This document shows positions 33,571-43,660 of a stretch of 64,000 nucleotides of DNA, piece by piece; position 1 is the first letter of the stretch, and every line of letters begins with the position of its first letter. The DNA is from Paenibacillus sp. YN15 (GTDB lineage: Bacteria; Bacillota; Bacilli; Paenibacillales; NBRC-103111). Location of the stretch: contig NZ_QMFA01000021.1 of the NCBI RefSeq assembly GCF_003285005.1, positions 1 to 64,000 on the forward strand, in the 5' to 3' direction. The translations under genes and the position numbers were made by a program. The notes beneath the pieces are model-generated. The model was given only the letters and a program-made list of their open reading frames with translations, did not search any database and was not told the DNA's origin.

Positions 33571-36528
33571 ATGATTGGGCGAAGCGACTTTCAGCATCCG
33601 CATGGGGAGTGGAGGCCGGTCATCTTCTGGTCCTGGAACGGGATGCTGGAGAAAGACCGGCTTCGCCGGCAAATCCGGCAGATGAAGGAGGCGGGAATTG
33701 GCGGTTTTTTTATGCATGCGCGTGCGGGGATACAAACCCCGTATTTGCGGCGGGAATGGTTCGGCATGGTTCAATTTTGCCTGGAGGAAGCCCGCAGCAA
33801 CGGGATGCAGGCTTGGGCTTACGATGAGTACGGCTGGCCCAGCGGCTATGCGGGCGGCGAGGTGCCGCGGCTTGGCCCGGCATACCGGGCCAAGGCGCTG
33901 GTAGAGCTGGAGCACCGGGAGACGGATGCGGCATACCGGTTGCTTGGGCATGACGGTCAGCTGGGGCGGTATTATTACCAATGGACGGCGCCGCTGGGCA
34001 ATCCCCGTTTTCTGGGAGCCTCCGGGGTGGATCTGATGAATCCGGATGTGGTGCAGGCGTTTATCCGGCATACCCACTGTGTGTATGAGGAGCATGTGGG
34101 GGAAGCGTTTGGCACAGCCATTCCGGGCATATTCAGCGATGAGGCTTGTCTGATGATGGAGCGGGGAGGAACCGGCAATGCCCTCCCGTGGACGGAAGGG
34201 TTCCAGTCCCGCTTTCAGGAAGCTTACGGCTATGATTTGATCCCTCATCTTGCTTCCCTGTTTCATTCTGCCGGGGAGCGGTACCGGGAGATCAGATACG
34301 ATTATTGGAGGCTTATGGTGGAGCTGCTGGTCAACCATTACAGCAAGCCGATCTTCGAGTGGTGCGGGGCGCGGGGACTTGCCTTCACGGGACATTACAT
34401 GGGCGAGGATCATTTGACGAAAATCATGCGGTATTTGGGCGATCCCATGCCCCACTATGAGTACATGCACATTCCCGGACTGGATTATCTGGGCAGGCAA
34501 ATCCACAAATCGGATACGGAGCTGTGTGCTGCGGGAGGCACGGTCATGACTGTCAAGCAGGTTACCAGCGCAGCCCGCCAATTGAACAAGCCCCGCGTGC
34601 TGTCCGAATTGTTTGGCGGCGCCGGACAGATGTTTGATCTCCGCATGCAAAAATGGATGATCGACTGGCATCTGGTGCTGGGAGTCAATATGTTTACGCC
34701 CCATCTGCTCCCCTATTCCATGCTTGGGGTGGCCAAGCGGGATTGGCCGCCTGTGATCGGCCCGCAGCAGCCCTGGTGGAGCCATGCAGGCCAGCTTCAT
34801 GATTATCAGGCCAGAGTGACCTATGCCTTGTCCCAAGGAGAGCGTCAGGTCCCGCTCTTGGTCCTCCATCCCATGGAATCCGCCTGGGAGCTGTACCGGC
34901 CGCAGGAAACCGCGGCAGTGGAGGCGCTCAGCGACCGGCTTGCGGAGCTGTGCCTCAGGCTGCTGGACGCACAGCTGGATTTTGATTTCGGCAATGAAGC
35001 GATTATTGCCAGGCATGGGCGTGTTGAGGAAGGGCAGCTTATCGTGGGCAGCGCCGCCTATAAGGGGGTTGTCATCCCCGCCTGCACACGGTTAAGGCCT
35101 TCTACCGTTCAACTGCTGAGACAGTTCCACGGGGAGGGAGGGGTGATTTGGTATGACGAATGGGCTTGCGCGCCAATCCCGGGATTGCTTGAAACCGCTT
35201 CCTTCATTCCGGCGGCCCGAGGGCTGGATATCGAAGAGCTGCGTCTTGTGCAGCCGGCGCTATGCAGGTTTTACGGGAAGGAGGGAGACCATCCCATCTG
35301 GCTGCACGAACGGCAGGGCGCAGGGGGGAAGCTGCTGTTTCTCAGCAATTTGTCCATGAGCGGCCAAGTGCGGGGGGAGCTGCGCATTCCAGGGGGCGCC
35401 CGGGGCGAGCTGTACCGGTGGGATGGGGAAACGGGAGAGGTCAGCCGGGTTGCCGCAACGGCCGGAGAAGACGGGGCGTTATCCGTTCGGGTGAGCTTCC
35501 GCCCGCGCCAATCCCTGCTGCTGGAATGGAAGGAAGGAGCGGGGGCGGAGGCTGTCGGCGGGCAGGAAGAGCGGATAGCGGCTTCCCATTCCGGCCCGGC
35601 TGTACGCTTGAATGAGGAGCGGACATACGGCGGTATCGTTGAGATTGGCGGATTCAACGTTGCCGGCGGCGACGATAATCTGCTGCTGCTGGACCAATTT
35701 CAATGCCGGGACGAGGAAGGGGGAGGCTGGCTCCAACCTGCATGTGCCCAGGATACGGAGATCGCTTCGATGCGGACAAGGCTGGTCCGGACCGCCGTGG
35801 CTGTCTCTCCGGAAGGTTTGCCTGCCCAGGTGCGGCTGATCGCCGAGCCGGGCATCTGCCATAGCATACGGTGGGACGGAGTTATGCTGGAGCGCACGGT
35901 GGCGGACTGGATGGACCCGGAGTATGAGGGATATGGAGTGCCCGCCCGGCTGCTGGGCCCCGGAATCCATTATGCCGAGATAGAGCTGCGGACCGAATGC
36001 CGTGAGCTTGAAAATATGTATTTGCGCGGCAATTTCAAGGTCGTCCGTTGCGGTCCCAAGCAGTTCAGGCTGCATCCCTGGAATGGGGATTGCGATCCGT
36101 CGGACCTGGTGAACAGCGGTTATCCGTTTTTCAGCGGTTCGCTGTCGCTGCGCACGGAATTTCACTGGAATGGAGATGCCGGGGAGGAGCATGGCAGCCG
36201 GTGGCATATTTATTGTGAGAAGCCGCAATTCGCCGGAGCCGTACTGGAGATTAATGGCCATGCTGCAGCCGCAAGGGTGTGGGAGCCCTGGGCCTGGGAT
36301 GTTACCGACTGGCTGGTGCCGGGGCGAAATGAGCTTGTCTTCCATGTTGTCAATACGCTGAGAAATGTGTATGGCCCCCATTATGTGCCCCATGATGAAC
36401 GGATGCCTTATTTGCGCCGCGTTGTTTTTCTGGAGCAGCAGCATCATGAGCTGGTGCTGCAGCCCTTCGGACTTGGCAAGGTTTACATGGGCTATGGGCT
36501 GTCTGATAGGAACCACAAAAAGGAGTGA
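33571..36528 (+). CDS. GH106-like glycoside hydrolase (rhamnosidase type)
   Basis: A 985-aa protein. ATG 33571 has GAGGTGAGG upstream and is preferred to in-frame ATGs at 33514 and 33550. No signal peptide. The N-terminal barrel carries PVIFWSWNGML, GGFFMHARAG and AYDEYGWPSGYAGG, which I associate with GH106 alpha-L-rhamnosidases and their relatives. The C-terminus (about 870-985) is a galactose-binding-like beta-sandwich, with WDVTDWLVPGRNELVFHV. It probably removes terminal rhamnose from rhamnogalacturonan-like oligosaccharides, complementing the GH78 enzyme. Six bases separate it from the secreted beta-helix gene. Confidence 0.72.
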   Translation: MIGRSDFQHPHGEWRPVIFWSWNGMLEKDRLRRQIRQMKEAGIGGFFMHARAGIQTPYLRREWFGMVQFCLEEARSNGMQAWAYDEYGWPSGYAGGEVPRLGPAYRAKALVELEHRETDAAYRLLGHDGQLGRYYYQWTAPLGNPRFLGASGVDLMNPDVVQAFIRHTHCVYEEHVGEAFGTAIPGIFSDEACLMMERGGTGNALPWTEGFQSRFQEAYGYDLIPHLASLFHSAGERYREIRYDYWRLMVELLVNHYSKPIFEWCGARGLAFTGHYMGEDHLTKIMRYLGDPMPHYEYMHIPGLDYLGRQIHKSDTELCAAGGTVMTVKQVTSAARQLNKPRVLSELFGGAGQMFDLRMQKWMIDWHLVLGVNMFTPHLLPYSMLGVAKRDWPPVIGPQQPWWSHAGQLHDYQARVTYALSQGERQVPLLVLHPMESAWELYRPQETAAVEALSDRLAELCLRLLDAQLDFDFGNEAIIARHGRVEEGQLIVGSAAYKGVVIPACTRLRPSTVQLLRQFHGEGGVIWYDEWACAPIPGLLETASFIPAARGLDIEELRLVQPALCRFYGKEGDHPIWLHERQGAGGKLLFLSNLSMSGQVRGELRIPGGARGELYRWDGETGEVSRVAATAGEDGALSVRVSFRPRQSLLLEWKEGAGAEAVGGQEERIAASHSGPAVRLNEERTYGGIVEIGGFNVAGGDDNLLLLDQFQCRDEEGGGWLQPACAQDTEIASMRTRLVRTAVAVSPEGLPAQVRLIAEPGICHSIRWDGVMLERTVADWMDPEYEGYGVPARLLGPGIHYAEIELRTECRELENMYLRGNFKVVRCGPKQFRLHPWNGDCDPSDLVNSGYPFFSGSLSLRTEFHWNGDAGEEHGSRWHIYCEKPQFAGAVLEINGHAAAARVWEPWAWDVTDWLVPGRNELVFHVVNTLRNVYGPHYVPHDERMPYLRRVVFLEQQHHELVLQPFGLGKVYMGYGLSDRNHKKE

Positions 36529-36534
36529 TCGGCG

Positions 36535-39288
36535 ATGTTTGCTTCTAAAGAAGAGATTGCGGGGAAGCGGTGGAAGCTTCCCTCTCAGGTGAAGCTGCTG
36601 CTTGCGTTATGTGTTGCCCTCGGGATTGGCGGTGGCGGCGCTGCGGTTTCCACCGTTTCTGCCGATGCCGTTGTCAGACCCGAACATTACGGGGCTGTGG
36701 CCGATGACGGGCTGGATGATACCCGGGCGATTCGGCAAGCCATGCTGGAAGGGGCCGGTGCAGGCCTGCCCGTATCCCTCTCGCCGGGAACATACCGGAT
36801 TGCTCCGCCGCAAGCGCAATGGGGCTTCTCGAACGGTGGAACGGACGGGGATTGGACAGTAACCAACGCCGCTTATTCGTCGGTGGGCGGAGGCAGCTTG
36901 TCGGCAACGGCAGCCGCTGCGGGACCGTTAAGCATCACTTCGCCCGCTTATTTGGGATTGGATGCAGGCAAATACAAGCAAGTGAAGCTGCTGCTGAAGA
37001 ATGCGTCGGATGCGGAGGAGGCTACGATCTTCTGGACCGGTGCCCCGGGACAGCCGTGGACCACTCTGCGGAGCGCAACCATTGCGCTGACGCCGTACGA
37101 TACGCAGGCCACGGAATATGTCTTCGATTTGAGCGGACATGCCCAGTGGAGCGGGGCCGTTCATCAGGTGTCCGTCCGTTTCGGAGATGACCCGGCAAGC
37201 GGCGTATTGGAGTTGGATCATATCCGGTTTGACGCAGGTACGGTCCGCAATGAACTCATGTACTCCTTCAGCTTTTTGTTCCATGAATTGCAGGGACTTG
37301 AGCTGGCTGGAGACGAAACGGTGCTGTTGATTACCGATCCCGTTGCCGGTTTTTTCCGCTGTCTGGATTGCTCGGAGCTTTCGTTTGAGGGAATAACCAT
37401 CGAATACGAGACGCCGCCGTTTATCCAGGGGACGGTTGCCTCCATCGACCAGGCGGCATCCACCTTCGATTTTGTTCCCGATCCGGGCTACACCTTGCTG
37501 GAGGACCCGCGCTTTGGGGAGCTGCCCAGAATATGGGGCACCGTCCGGGATGCGGACAACCCCTTGCTGATGAAGAGCAGCGCCAATGATCATATTAATG
37601 TGAACGGTTGGACGAAGCTGTCCGACGGCATGACGTACCGGTTCCAGGCGGCTGTACCGTCTCAGGTGGGTCCGGGACAAATCGAGGCCGGAGATCCGTT
37701 CGTCATGGTCACACGCGATCATGGCAATGGCATCTTCCGCTTGGAGGAGTCGGATACTATCGCCGTTACGGATGTAACGGTCCACGGCTCCTCCGGCGCC
37801 ACGCTAGTGGGCTACTACACCGACGGCATTGAGATCGACCGTTTGCGCATTATGCGAAAGCCCGGAAGCAACCAGATGATCGTGACCAATGCGGATTCCG
37901 TTCATGTGCAATCAGCAAGAACAGGCCCTGTGGTTCAGGATTCCCTGTTTGAAGGAGTGATGGATGATATCGTAGCCATCTATAACCGGCCGCTGCTTAT
38001 CTCGCAGATCATCTCGGAGACGGAGCTGCATGTGCAAGGGATATCCGGATCGAAGGTGCCCCGGGCCGGAGACCGTCTGCAATTTTTCCGCGCAGTGAAC
38101 GGGGTTGTGCTGGGCACGGCCACGGTTGTCTCCGTGCAGCCGGATTCCCTGGCTCCGGCGACCAAGGCCCTGATTACGCTGGATACCCCGGTAGCCGGAC
38201 TCCATGCCGGTTCTACTCCATCCGACTCCGATCTGGTTTACAACCTGAGTACGGTTGGAGCGGGCTTCAGCATTACGGACAGCATCTTCCGCGATTCCCG
38301 GCGCAATGGGCTGTATCTGAAATCCACGGACGGCTGGATTGAGGGCAATTTGTTTCAAAATCTGGGCAATGCGGGCGTTATGCTCACCGATGATCCCGAC
38401 GTTCCCAACGGACCCGCCCCCATGAATATTCATGTCCTTAACAATGTAACGGACCATGTTAATTTTCTGGATGTGTACAGCAGGCATCCTTATGCGGCAG
38501 CCATTACCGTGTTCTCGCAGAAGAGCGGCAGGGCGGTGGCGGACGGCAGAAATATTACGGATATTGTCTTGGAGGGTAATCTGGTCCGCAATCCGGTGCG
38601 CAACGGAATCTATCTGGGCGGCGTGAGGGGAGCCGTACTTACCGACAACGAGATTGAAGTTACAGGTACGGAAGCGGTTAACGGCGTCTTCGCGGGCCTG
38701 TCCATTGAGCATAGCGACAATATTGAGGTCGACGGCTTAACGATTGCCGATACCAGGCCGCAATTGACAGCAGGCATTCTGATCCAAGGCATTGTGGACA
38801 ATATTGCGGCGGACCGGCTGAGCTTTGCCCTTGGCGCGGGCGTACCGGATATTCTGGATTGGTCCACGGCGCCTTTGCCGGAAGATGCCCTGGTTGTCCC
38901 TGTATTGGGAGCAGGGTATGGGGAGACGGGATCATCATGGATCAACAGCGGTCTGAAGGGGCATGACGGCAATCTTACCCGCTACAGCTTTGCAGGCAAT
39001 GCCACGGCCTCCTGGACGCCGGAGCTTGAAGCCGGAACCTACGAGGTGTTTGTATACCGGGTAACCAGCTCCAACAGCGAACCCGCCAGCAGGCTGGAGG
39101 TATACCATAACGCCGGTGTAAGCCAGCGGGTTTTGGATTATACGGCGGGAAGCGCCGGCTGGGTGTCCTTGGGCACTTACTCTTTCCAGGCGGGCACCGG
39201 GGGATACGTGAAGTTGTCCCACCTGGACCCGCTGGCTCCCGGAGGAGCGCTGCGGGCTGCCGCCGTTGCTTTTGTCCGGCAGGAATGA
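36535..39288 (+). CDS. Secreted right-handed beta-helix (pectate-lyase/GH28-fold) protein
   Basis: A 917-aa protein, ATG 36535 with AAGGAGTG upstream. An n-region of about 18 residues and a hydrophobic core (LLLALCVALGIGGGG) form a signal peptide, cut near VSADA (about residue 44). VRPEHYGAVADDGLDDTRAI opens a beta-helix; a beta-sandwich insertion (about 100-230) follows, then helix coils to about 770. The last 120 residues are a golvesin-like sandwich (SWINSGLKGHDG, GTYEVFVYRV). It probably cleaves a polysaccharide outside the cell to make the importer's substrate; lyase or hydrolase cannot be decided. Confidence 0.75.
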   Translation: MFASKEEIAGKRWKLPSQVKLLLALCVALGIGGGGAAVSTVSADAVVRPEHYGAVADDGLDDTRAIRQAMLEGAGAGLPVSLSPGTYRIAPPQAQWGFSNGGTDGDWTVTNAAYSSVGGGSLSATAAAAGPLSITSPAYLGLDAGKYKQVKLLLKNASDAEEATIFWTGAPGQPWTTLRSATIALTPYDTQATEYVFDLSGHAQWSGAVHQVSVRFGDDPASGVLELDHIRFDAGTVRNELMYSFSFLFHELQGLELAGDETVLLITDPVAGFFRCLDCSELSFEGITIEYETPPFIQGTVASIDQAASTFDFVPDPGYTLLEDPRFGELPRIWGTVRDADNPLLMKSSANDHINVNGWTKLSDGMTYRFQAAVPSQVGPGQIEAGDPFVMVTRDHGNGIFRLEESDTIAVTDVTVHGSSGATLVGYYTDGIEIDRLRIMRKPGSNQMIVTNADSVHVQSARTGPVVQDSLFEGVMDDIVAIYNRPLLISQIISETELHVQGISGSKVPRAGDRLQFFRAVNGVVLGTATVVSVQPDSLAPATKALITLDTPVAGLHAGSTPSDSDLVYNLSTVGAGFSITDSIFRDSRRNGLYLKSTDGWIEGNLFQNLGNAGVMLTDDPDVPNGPAPMNIHVLNNVTDHVNFLDVYSRHPYAAAITVFSQKSGRAVADGRNITDIVLEGNLVRNPVRNGIYLGGVRGAVLTDNEIEVTGTEAVNGVFAGLSIEHSDNIEVDGLTIADTRPQLTAGILIQGIVDNIAADRLSFALGAGVPDILDWSTAPLPEDALVVPVLGAGYGETGSSWINSGLKGHDGNLTRYSFAGNATASWTPELEAGTYEVFVYRVTSSNSEPASRLEVYHNAGVSQRVLDYTAGSAGWVSLGTYSFQAGTGGYVKLSHLDPLAPGGALRAAAVAFVRQE

Positions 39289-39326
39289 AGCTGATTTGCC
39301 AATGAACAGCCGAATAGCTAACCTCA

Positions 39327-39353
39327 AAAAGCGCCTTCCGGGGCGCTTTTTTT
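39327..39353 (+). terminator. Rho-independent terminator ending the second sugar locus
   Basis: AAAAGCGCC/GGCGCTTTT stem with loop TTCCGG and seven T residues, about 40 bases after the stop codon. Confidence 0.9.
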
Positions 39354-39520
39354 CTGCCCATGGGCATCTTGTCAGCCAGATTGTTTTATGCTTTAATTGT
39401 AATATGTAATTTTTACGAATTTGCAAGGTGCCAGTTTACCTTCCATGAAACCATGAAGGGATTTTTTTTGGAGATAACTTGAGAATTTCTCTCAATTAAA
39501 CGTATCAAGGAGGAATTTCA

Positions 39521-40210
39521 TTGAACGATCACCAGCTGTATGATGTGTGGTGGCATGATGATGTAAAAGGAGAGCAAGCGATGGAGGATAACCATCAGCC
39601 GCATTGGCGCAAGGTGCTTAACATGATAGAGGAAACCGATATCAGCGATTGTAATGTGCTGGATTTTGGCTGCAACCAAGGCGGCTTCCTGCGGTATTTG
39701 TACAGCCATAAGCCTTTTTTGAAGGGGACAGGCGTTGATCTGGCGCAGAAATCCATTGAGGTCGCCAATGCGCGCAAGCACAATTTGCCTATTGCGTATG
39801 AAGCAACTGCACATGTTGACCAATATAATCATGCTTTTGATATGGCGTTCAGCATTTCCGTCATTTATTTAATCCAGAATCTGGACGAACATGCATGGAA
39901 GATCAAGCAGGCGCTGAAGCCGGGCGGCGTGTATTACTGCACCTATACGGATTACAGCAAGAACCCCTGTCTCTTGCATTACAAGAAAAGAATTGACCGT
40001 CAGGGCTCGCTGCCGATGCAGCTCCATTCGCTTAATGATATCGCCGATGTTTTTTTTCGTGAGAACTTCTCGGTGGGAATTCGCCGGATGATGCCCCAGG
40101 GCTACATTACTCTCGATCCCAGGGATGAATGGTTCCATAATATTGCCGACAGGATGCAATATGAATATCAGGAGGCGTACATATTCCGGTTCGTTGCTCC
40201 AGCCGAATAG
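39521..40210 (+). CDS. Class I SAM-dependent methyltransferase heading an importer operon
   Basis: A 229-aa protein; TTG 39521 follows AAGGAGGAATTTCA. The SAM-binding motif I is VLDFGCNQGGFLRYL (about 47-61), with acidic motif GTGVDLAQKSIEVA and post-motif LKPGGVYYCTY. No signal peptide. It ends six bases before the first permease gene of a nickel/peptide-type importer, so all six genes to 45212 appear to be one transcript. The methyl acceptor is unknown; it might modify a chelator or the imported compound. This pairing is unusual. Confidence 0.82.
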   Translation: MNDHQLYDVWWHDDVKGEQAMEDNHQPHWRKVLNMIEETDISDCNVLDFGCNQGGFLRYLYSHKPFLKGTGVDLAQKSIEVANARKHNLPIAYEATAHVDQYNHAFDMAFSISVIYLIQNLDEHAWKIKQALKPGGVYYCTYTDYSKNPCLLHYKKRIDRQGSLPMQLHSLNDIADVFFRENFSVGIRRMMPQGYITLDPRDEWFHNIADRMQYEYQEAYIFRFVAPAE

Positions 40211-40215
40211 AAGAG

Positions 40216-41178
40216 ATGCTTATATCCACCTCGGAAGGGGGCAAGAGCTTGCTTCGGGCTGCCGGAAAAACCTTATCCGTATTGTTGATTACCTTGCTTG
40301 GCATTACGGTTCTATCCTTCGGACTCTCCTATCTGTCCCCCAGCGATCCCGCCGAAATCCTGCTTACGGAAAACGGAATTGCGCCTTCTCAGGAGCTGCT
40401 GCAGAAAACAAGAGAGGAGCTGGGACTGAACAGTCCCGTGTATATCCAATACTGGTCCTGGCTTACCGACCTGCTGCAGGGAGATATGGGGAGCTCCATC
40501 AAGTCGAACCGTCCGGTTGGACTTGAATTAATGAAATCATTGCCCAATACGCTTATGCTGGCCGTTTCTTCCATGCTGGCAACCATAGCGGTGTCGGTTC
40601 CTTTGGGAGTGGTGTGCGCCAAATATCAGGGCAGTTGGTTTGACCGGACCATTCAATTGGCCAACTATATCTTTATCTCGCTGCCGGTTTTTTTCATTTC
40701 ATTGATTTTAATGTATGTGCTGGCGCTTAAGCTTAACCTGCTTCCTGTCATCAGCTCCGGCAGCGGGAAGGGAATTATTATGCCTGCGCTGGCGCTGTCC
40801 CTGAATTTGATTGCCGTCTACGTCAGACAGATCAGGGCCATTGTCCTGCGGGAGATGCAGCATGATTATGTTCTTGGCCTGTATGCCCGGGGCGTACCTG
40901 GACATACGGTATTTTTTGTGCATATTGTAAGAAATACTTTAACTCCGATTGTTACGCTGACAGGCATCTCGCTGGGCACCCTGCTTGGGGGCACTATTAT
41001 TGTAGAGAGCATCTTCAATTGGCCGGGGGTAGGAAAACTGGCGGTAGAAGCGATCCAATACCGGGACTATCCGGTTATACAAGGCTATGTGGTATGGATG
41101 GCCTTCATCTATTTTTTGATTAATGCCCTTATTGAGCTTATTTATCTGTTCCTGAATCCGAAGCTGAGAAAAGTTTAG
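40216..41178 (+). CDS. Nickel/dipeptide/opine-type ABC permease (NikB/DppB family)
   Basis: A 320-aa membrane protein, ATG 40216. Six hydrophobic segments and typical text such as SYLSPSDPAEILL at the start, RQIRAIVLREMQHDYVLGLYARG (EAA-like loop) and LGTLLGGTIIVESIFNWPGVG near the end. It forms the channel with the next gene. The substrate class is shared by nickel, dipeptide and opine-metallophore importers. Confidence 0.88.
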   Translation: MLISTSEGGKSLLRAAGKTLSVLLITLLGITVLSFGLSYLSPSDPAEILLTENGIAPSQELLQKTREELGLNSPVYIQYWSWLTDLLQGDMGSSIKSNRPVGLELMKSLPNTLMLAVSSMLATIAVSVPLGVVCAKYQGSWFDRTIQLANYIFISLPVFFISLILMYVLALKLNLLPVISSGSGKGIIMPALALSLNLIAVYVRQIRAIVLREMQHDYVLGLYARGVPGHTVFFVHIVRNTLTPIVTLTGISLGTLLGGTIIVESIFNWPGVGKLAVEAIQYRDYPVIQGYVVWMAFIYFLINALIELIYLFLNPKLRKV

Positions 41179-42021
41179 GTGGTGAACAAGCTGTCCGTGT
41201 CCGCGCAGAAAAAAATAAGGATACAGCTTTCGGTCAGTTTGCTGTTTGTGATCCTTATTATTGCACTTGCCATGATGGGGTCTATTATTGCTCCCCATGA
41301 TCCTTACAAAACGAATTTGTTATTGGCTCATCTGTCTCCCAGCCGGCAATTTCCCTTCGGAACAGATCATTTGGGAAGATGCGTGCTGTCGCGAATATTA
41401 TCGGGCGCCTCCATATCTGTTTTTTCCGCCATTGCCGTTGTGCTGATCGCCTCCCTTATAGGAGTCGCATTAGGGGTGATTGCGGGATATGCCGGCGGCT
41501 TTATCGATTCTTTTATCATGCGGATCACCACGATATTTCAGGCGTTTCCTTATTTTTTGATGGCGGTGGCTGTCGCCGGGATGCTGGGGATCGGCCTTTT
41601 TAACGGGATGCTTTCGTTGATTGCGGTTTTTTGGACTTCTTATGCGCGCTTGGGGAGAAGCCTGATTCTGGGCATTAAGGATGAAGCTTATGTGAAGGCT
41701 GCCAGGATTTGCGGAGCAGGAGGCCATCATATCATATTGAAATATATGCTGCCCAATATAGGTTCTCCCCTTTTGGTAAAAGGGATTCTGGATATTAGCG
41801 CAGTGGTCTTGAGTATGGCCGGCTTGTCCTTCCTGGGTCTGGGCGCACAGCGTCCCACGGCGGAATGGGGAGCTATGATGAGCGAGGCCAAAAATTATCT
41901 GCAGACGGCCCCATGGGTTGTGGTCTTTACCGGATTGGCTTTGTTTATTGTGGTGGTGGGTTTTAATTATTTGGGCGATTCGCTTCGCAGCAGGATGGAC
42001 AGCAAAGCGACCGGAAAATGA
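41179..42021 (+). CDS. Nickel/dipeptide/opine-type ABC permease (NikC/DppC family)
   Basis: A 280-aa membrane protein starting at one of two adjacent GTG codons at 41179 and 41182, directly after the stop of its partner. It has APHDPYKTNLLLAHL and FGTDHLGRCVLSRIL, the hallmark region of the DppC family, and the loop EAYVKAARICGAGGHHIILKY. Confidence 0.88.
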   Translation: MVNKLSVSAQKKIRIQLSVSLLFVILIIALAMMGSIIAPHDPYKTNLLLAHLSPSRQFPFGTDHLGRCVLSRILSGASISVFSAIAVVLIASLIGVALGVIAGYAGGFIDSFIMRITTIFQAFPYFLMAVAVAGMLGIGLFNGMLSLIAVFWTSYARLGRSLILGIKDEAYVKAARICGAGGHHIILKYMLPNIGSPLLVKGILDISAVVLSMAGLSFLGLGAQRPTAEWGAMMSEAKNYLQTAPWVVVFTGLALFIVVVGFNYLGDSLRSRMDSKATGK

Positions 42022-42040
42022 ATGGGAGGGGTATTGAAAA

Positions 42041-43636
42041 ATGAAAATGAATCTTAAAATAGGGGCGCTGACACTCAGCATCCTGATGATTATCGCACTT
42101 TTTGCCGGCTGTGCCACGGATGAAGTCTATGCTCCCCATGGGCAAACAAGTTCTTCTTCTCCAGGCGTATCCTCATCCGAAAAGGTGCTGACCTTTGGCT
42201 CTGTCGGCTACTTCTATAATGAACAATGGGATGCTGCCAAAGGGTGGGATGGCTGGGCCATTGGCTCGTATGGGGTAGGCGAGACCTTATTCCGTCTGAA
42301 TGACGCGTTCAAAGCGGAGCCCTGGCTGCTGGAGGCTTACAGCACCAAGGACAACAAAACATGGGAGCTGGTGCTGCGGGACAATATTTTGTTCCATAAC
42401 GGAAAGAAGGTGACTGCCGAAGCGGTTAAAAAATGCTTTGAGCGCACCCTCGCCGCTAATGAGCGGGCCAAGGAGCTGCTGCCGCTGGAAAGCTTTGAAG
42501 CCTCAGGCCAAACGCTGATTGTGAAGTTGAAGGAGCCTGTTGCGAGCCTGCCCAACGATTTAACCGATCCGCTGCTGCTGGTATACGATGCGGAGGGCTC
42601 TACGGATTTCGCCAAAACCACCTATTACACCGGGCCTTATATTCCCGCAGAGTTTAATCCCGGCGTAGAGCTCACCGTGGTGAAGAACCAGCAGTATTGG
42701 GGAGAAACACCCAAGTTGGACAAGGCTGTTTTCAAAACGATCAAGGATGCCAATGCGCTTATTATGGCCTTCCAAAACCGGGAGATTGACATTGTGGTCC
42801 CGATTCCCGAAGCGGGAATACCGGTCATCCAAAAGGACGCCAAGCTGAAGCTGGATACCTCAACCGGAATGCGGACCCAATTGATCCGGTTCAATATGAA
42901 CTCCCCCGTAGTCCAGGATGCAGCGGTAAGAAGGGCTATCAGCTATGCCATCGACCGCAGCAGCTACTCCAAGGTTATCTCCCAGAATACGACGGTGCCT
43001 ACTTACGGCATATTCCCGGAGGCTTTCCCCTTCGGCGGCACAAAGGGAGTAAACGCGGCCGTAACCGGCTTTGATCCTGCCAAGGCCAAGGAGCTTCTGT
43101 CCCAGGCGGGGTATGGGGACTCGGACAAGGACGGCATTCTGGAGAAGAACGGGGTGAAGCTGTCGCTGAAGATGATTGGCATAAGCGCGCAGAAGGAGAT
43201 TCTGGAATTAAGCCAGGTTCTGCAAAGCCAGCTGCTGGAAATCGGAATTGATCTGAAGGTGCAGGCCATGGAGAATATAAGCGAGGCCCGGAAAAACGGC
43301 GCCTTTGACTTGACCTATGAATCCTATGTGGCGGGCTCCACGGGAAATCCCCAGCCGTTCATTGAATATATGTTTGTGACCGGCGGCAGCAATAATTTCG
43401 GCAAATATTCCAGCCCGGAAGTAGACCGTCTGGCTGCCTCCCTTCGCCAGGCTTCCGGGGAAGCGGAGAAGAATCAGGCCATCATCGGGATCACCCAGAA
43501 GATTTTGGATGAGGTTCCCTTTATTTTCTTTGCCCATAAAAATTTCACCTGCGCCTATAACAGTGAGACGGTGGCAGCCTTCCGCGCGCAGCCCTCCGAG
43601 TTCTATATCCTGGATCATACAACAGCGGCGAAATAA
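42041..43636 (+). CDS. Nickel/peptide-type substrate-binding lipoprotein (NikA/DppA family)
   Basis: A 531-aa protein, ATG 42041, lipobox LFAGC (Cys24). A family 5 binding fold with typical pieces: SYGVGETLFRLND, ENGIL-type loop KDGILEKNGVKLSLK, and PFIEYMFVTGGSNNFGKYSSPEVD. It resembles NikA/CntA-like receptors for nickel or metal-chelator complexes more than DppA, but the ligand cannot be fixed from sequence alone. Confidence 0.88.
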   Translation: MKMNLKIGALTLSILMIIALFAGCATDEVYAPHGQTSSSSPGVSSSEKVLTFGSVGYFYNEQWDAAKGWDGWAIGSYGVGETLFRLNDAFKAEPWLLEAYSTKDNKTWELVLRDNILFHNGKKVTAEAVKKCFERTLAANERAKELLPLESFEASGQTLIVKLKEPVASLPNDLTDPLLLVYDAEGSTDFAKTTYYTGPYIPAEFNPGVELTVVKNQQYWGETPKLDKAVFKTIKDANALIMAFQNREIDIVVPIPEAGIPVIQKDAKLKLDTSTGMRTQLIRFNMNSPVVQDAAVRRAISYAIDRSSYSKVISQNTTVPTYGIFPEAFPFGGTKGVNAAVTGFDPAKAKELLSQAGYGDSDKDGILEKNGVKLSLKMIGISAQKEILELSQVLQSQLLEIGIDLKVQAMENISEARKNGAFDLTYESYVAGSTGNPQPFIEYMFVTGGSNNFGKYSSPEVDRLAASLRQASGEAEKNQAIIGITQKILDEVPFIFFAHKNFTCAYNSETVAAFRAQPSEFYILDHTTAAK

Positions 43637-43660
43637 AACCCTGATCAAGGAGGAGCAACC

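Noticed and set aside
33343-35016. 557-codon minus-strand frame opposite the GH106-like gene
   Set aside because: The opposite strand has a clear glycosidase; the antisense translation has no domain features.
39521-40210. Methyltransferase as a CntL-type nicotianamine synthase of a staphylopine-like cluster
   Set aside because: It has a plain class I methyltransferase motif, and no CntK- or CntM-like genes lie near, so a complete opine-metallophore synthesis cluster is not supported.
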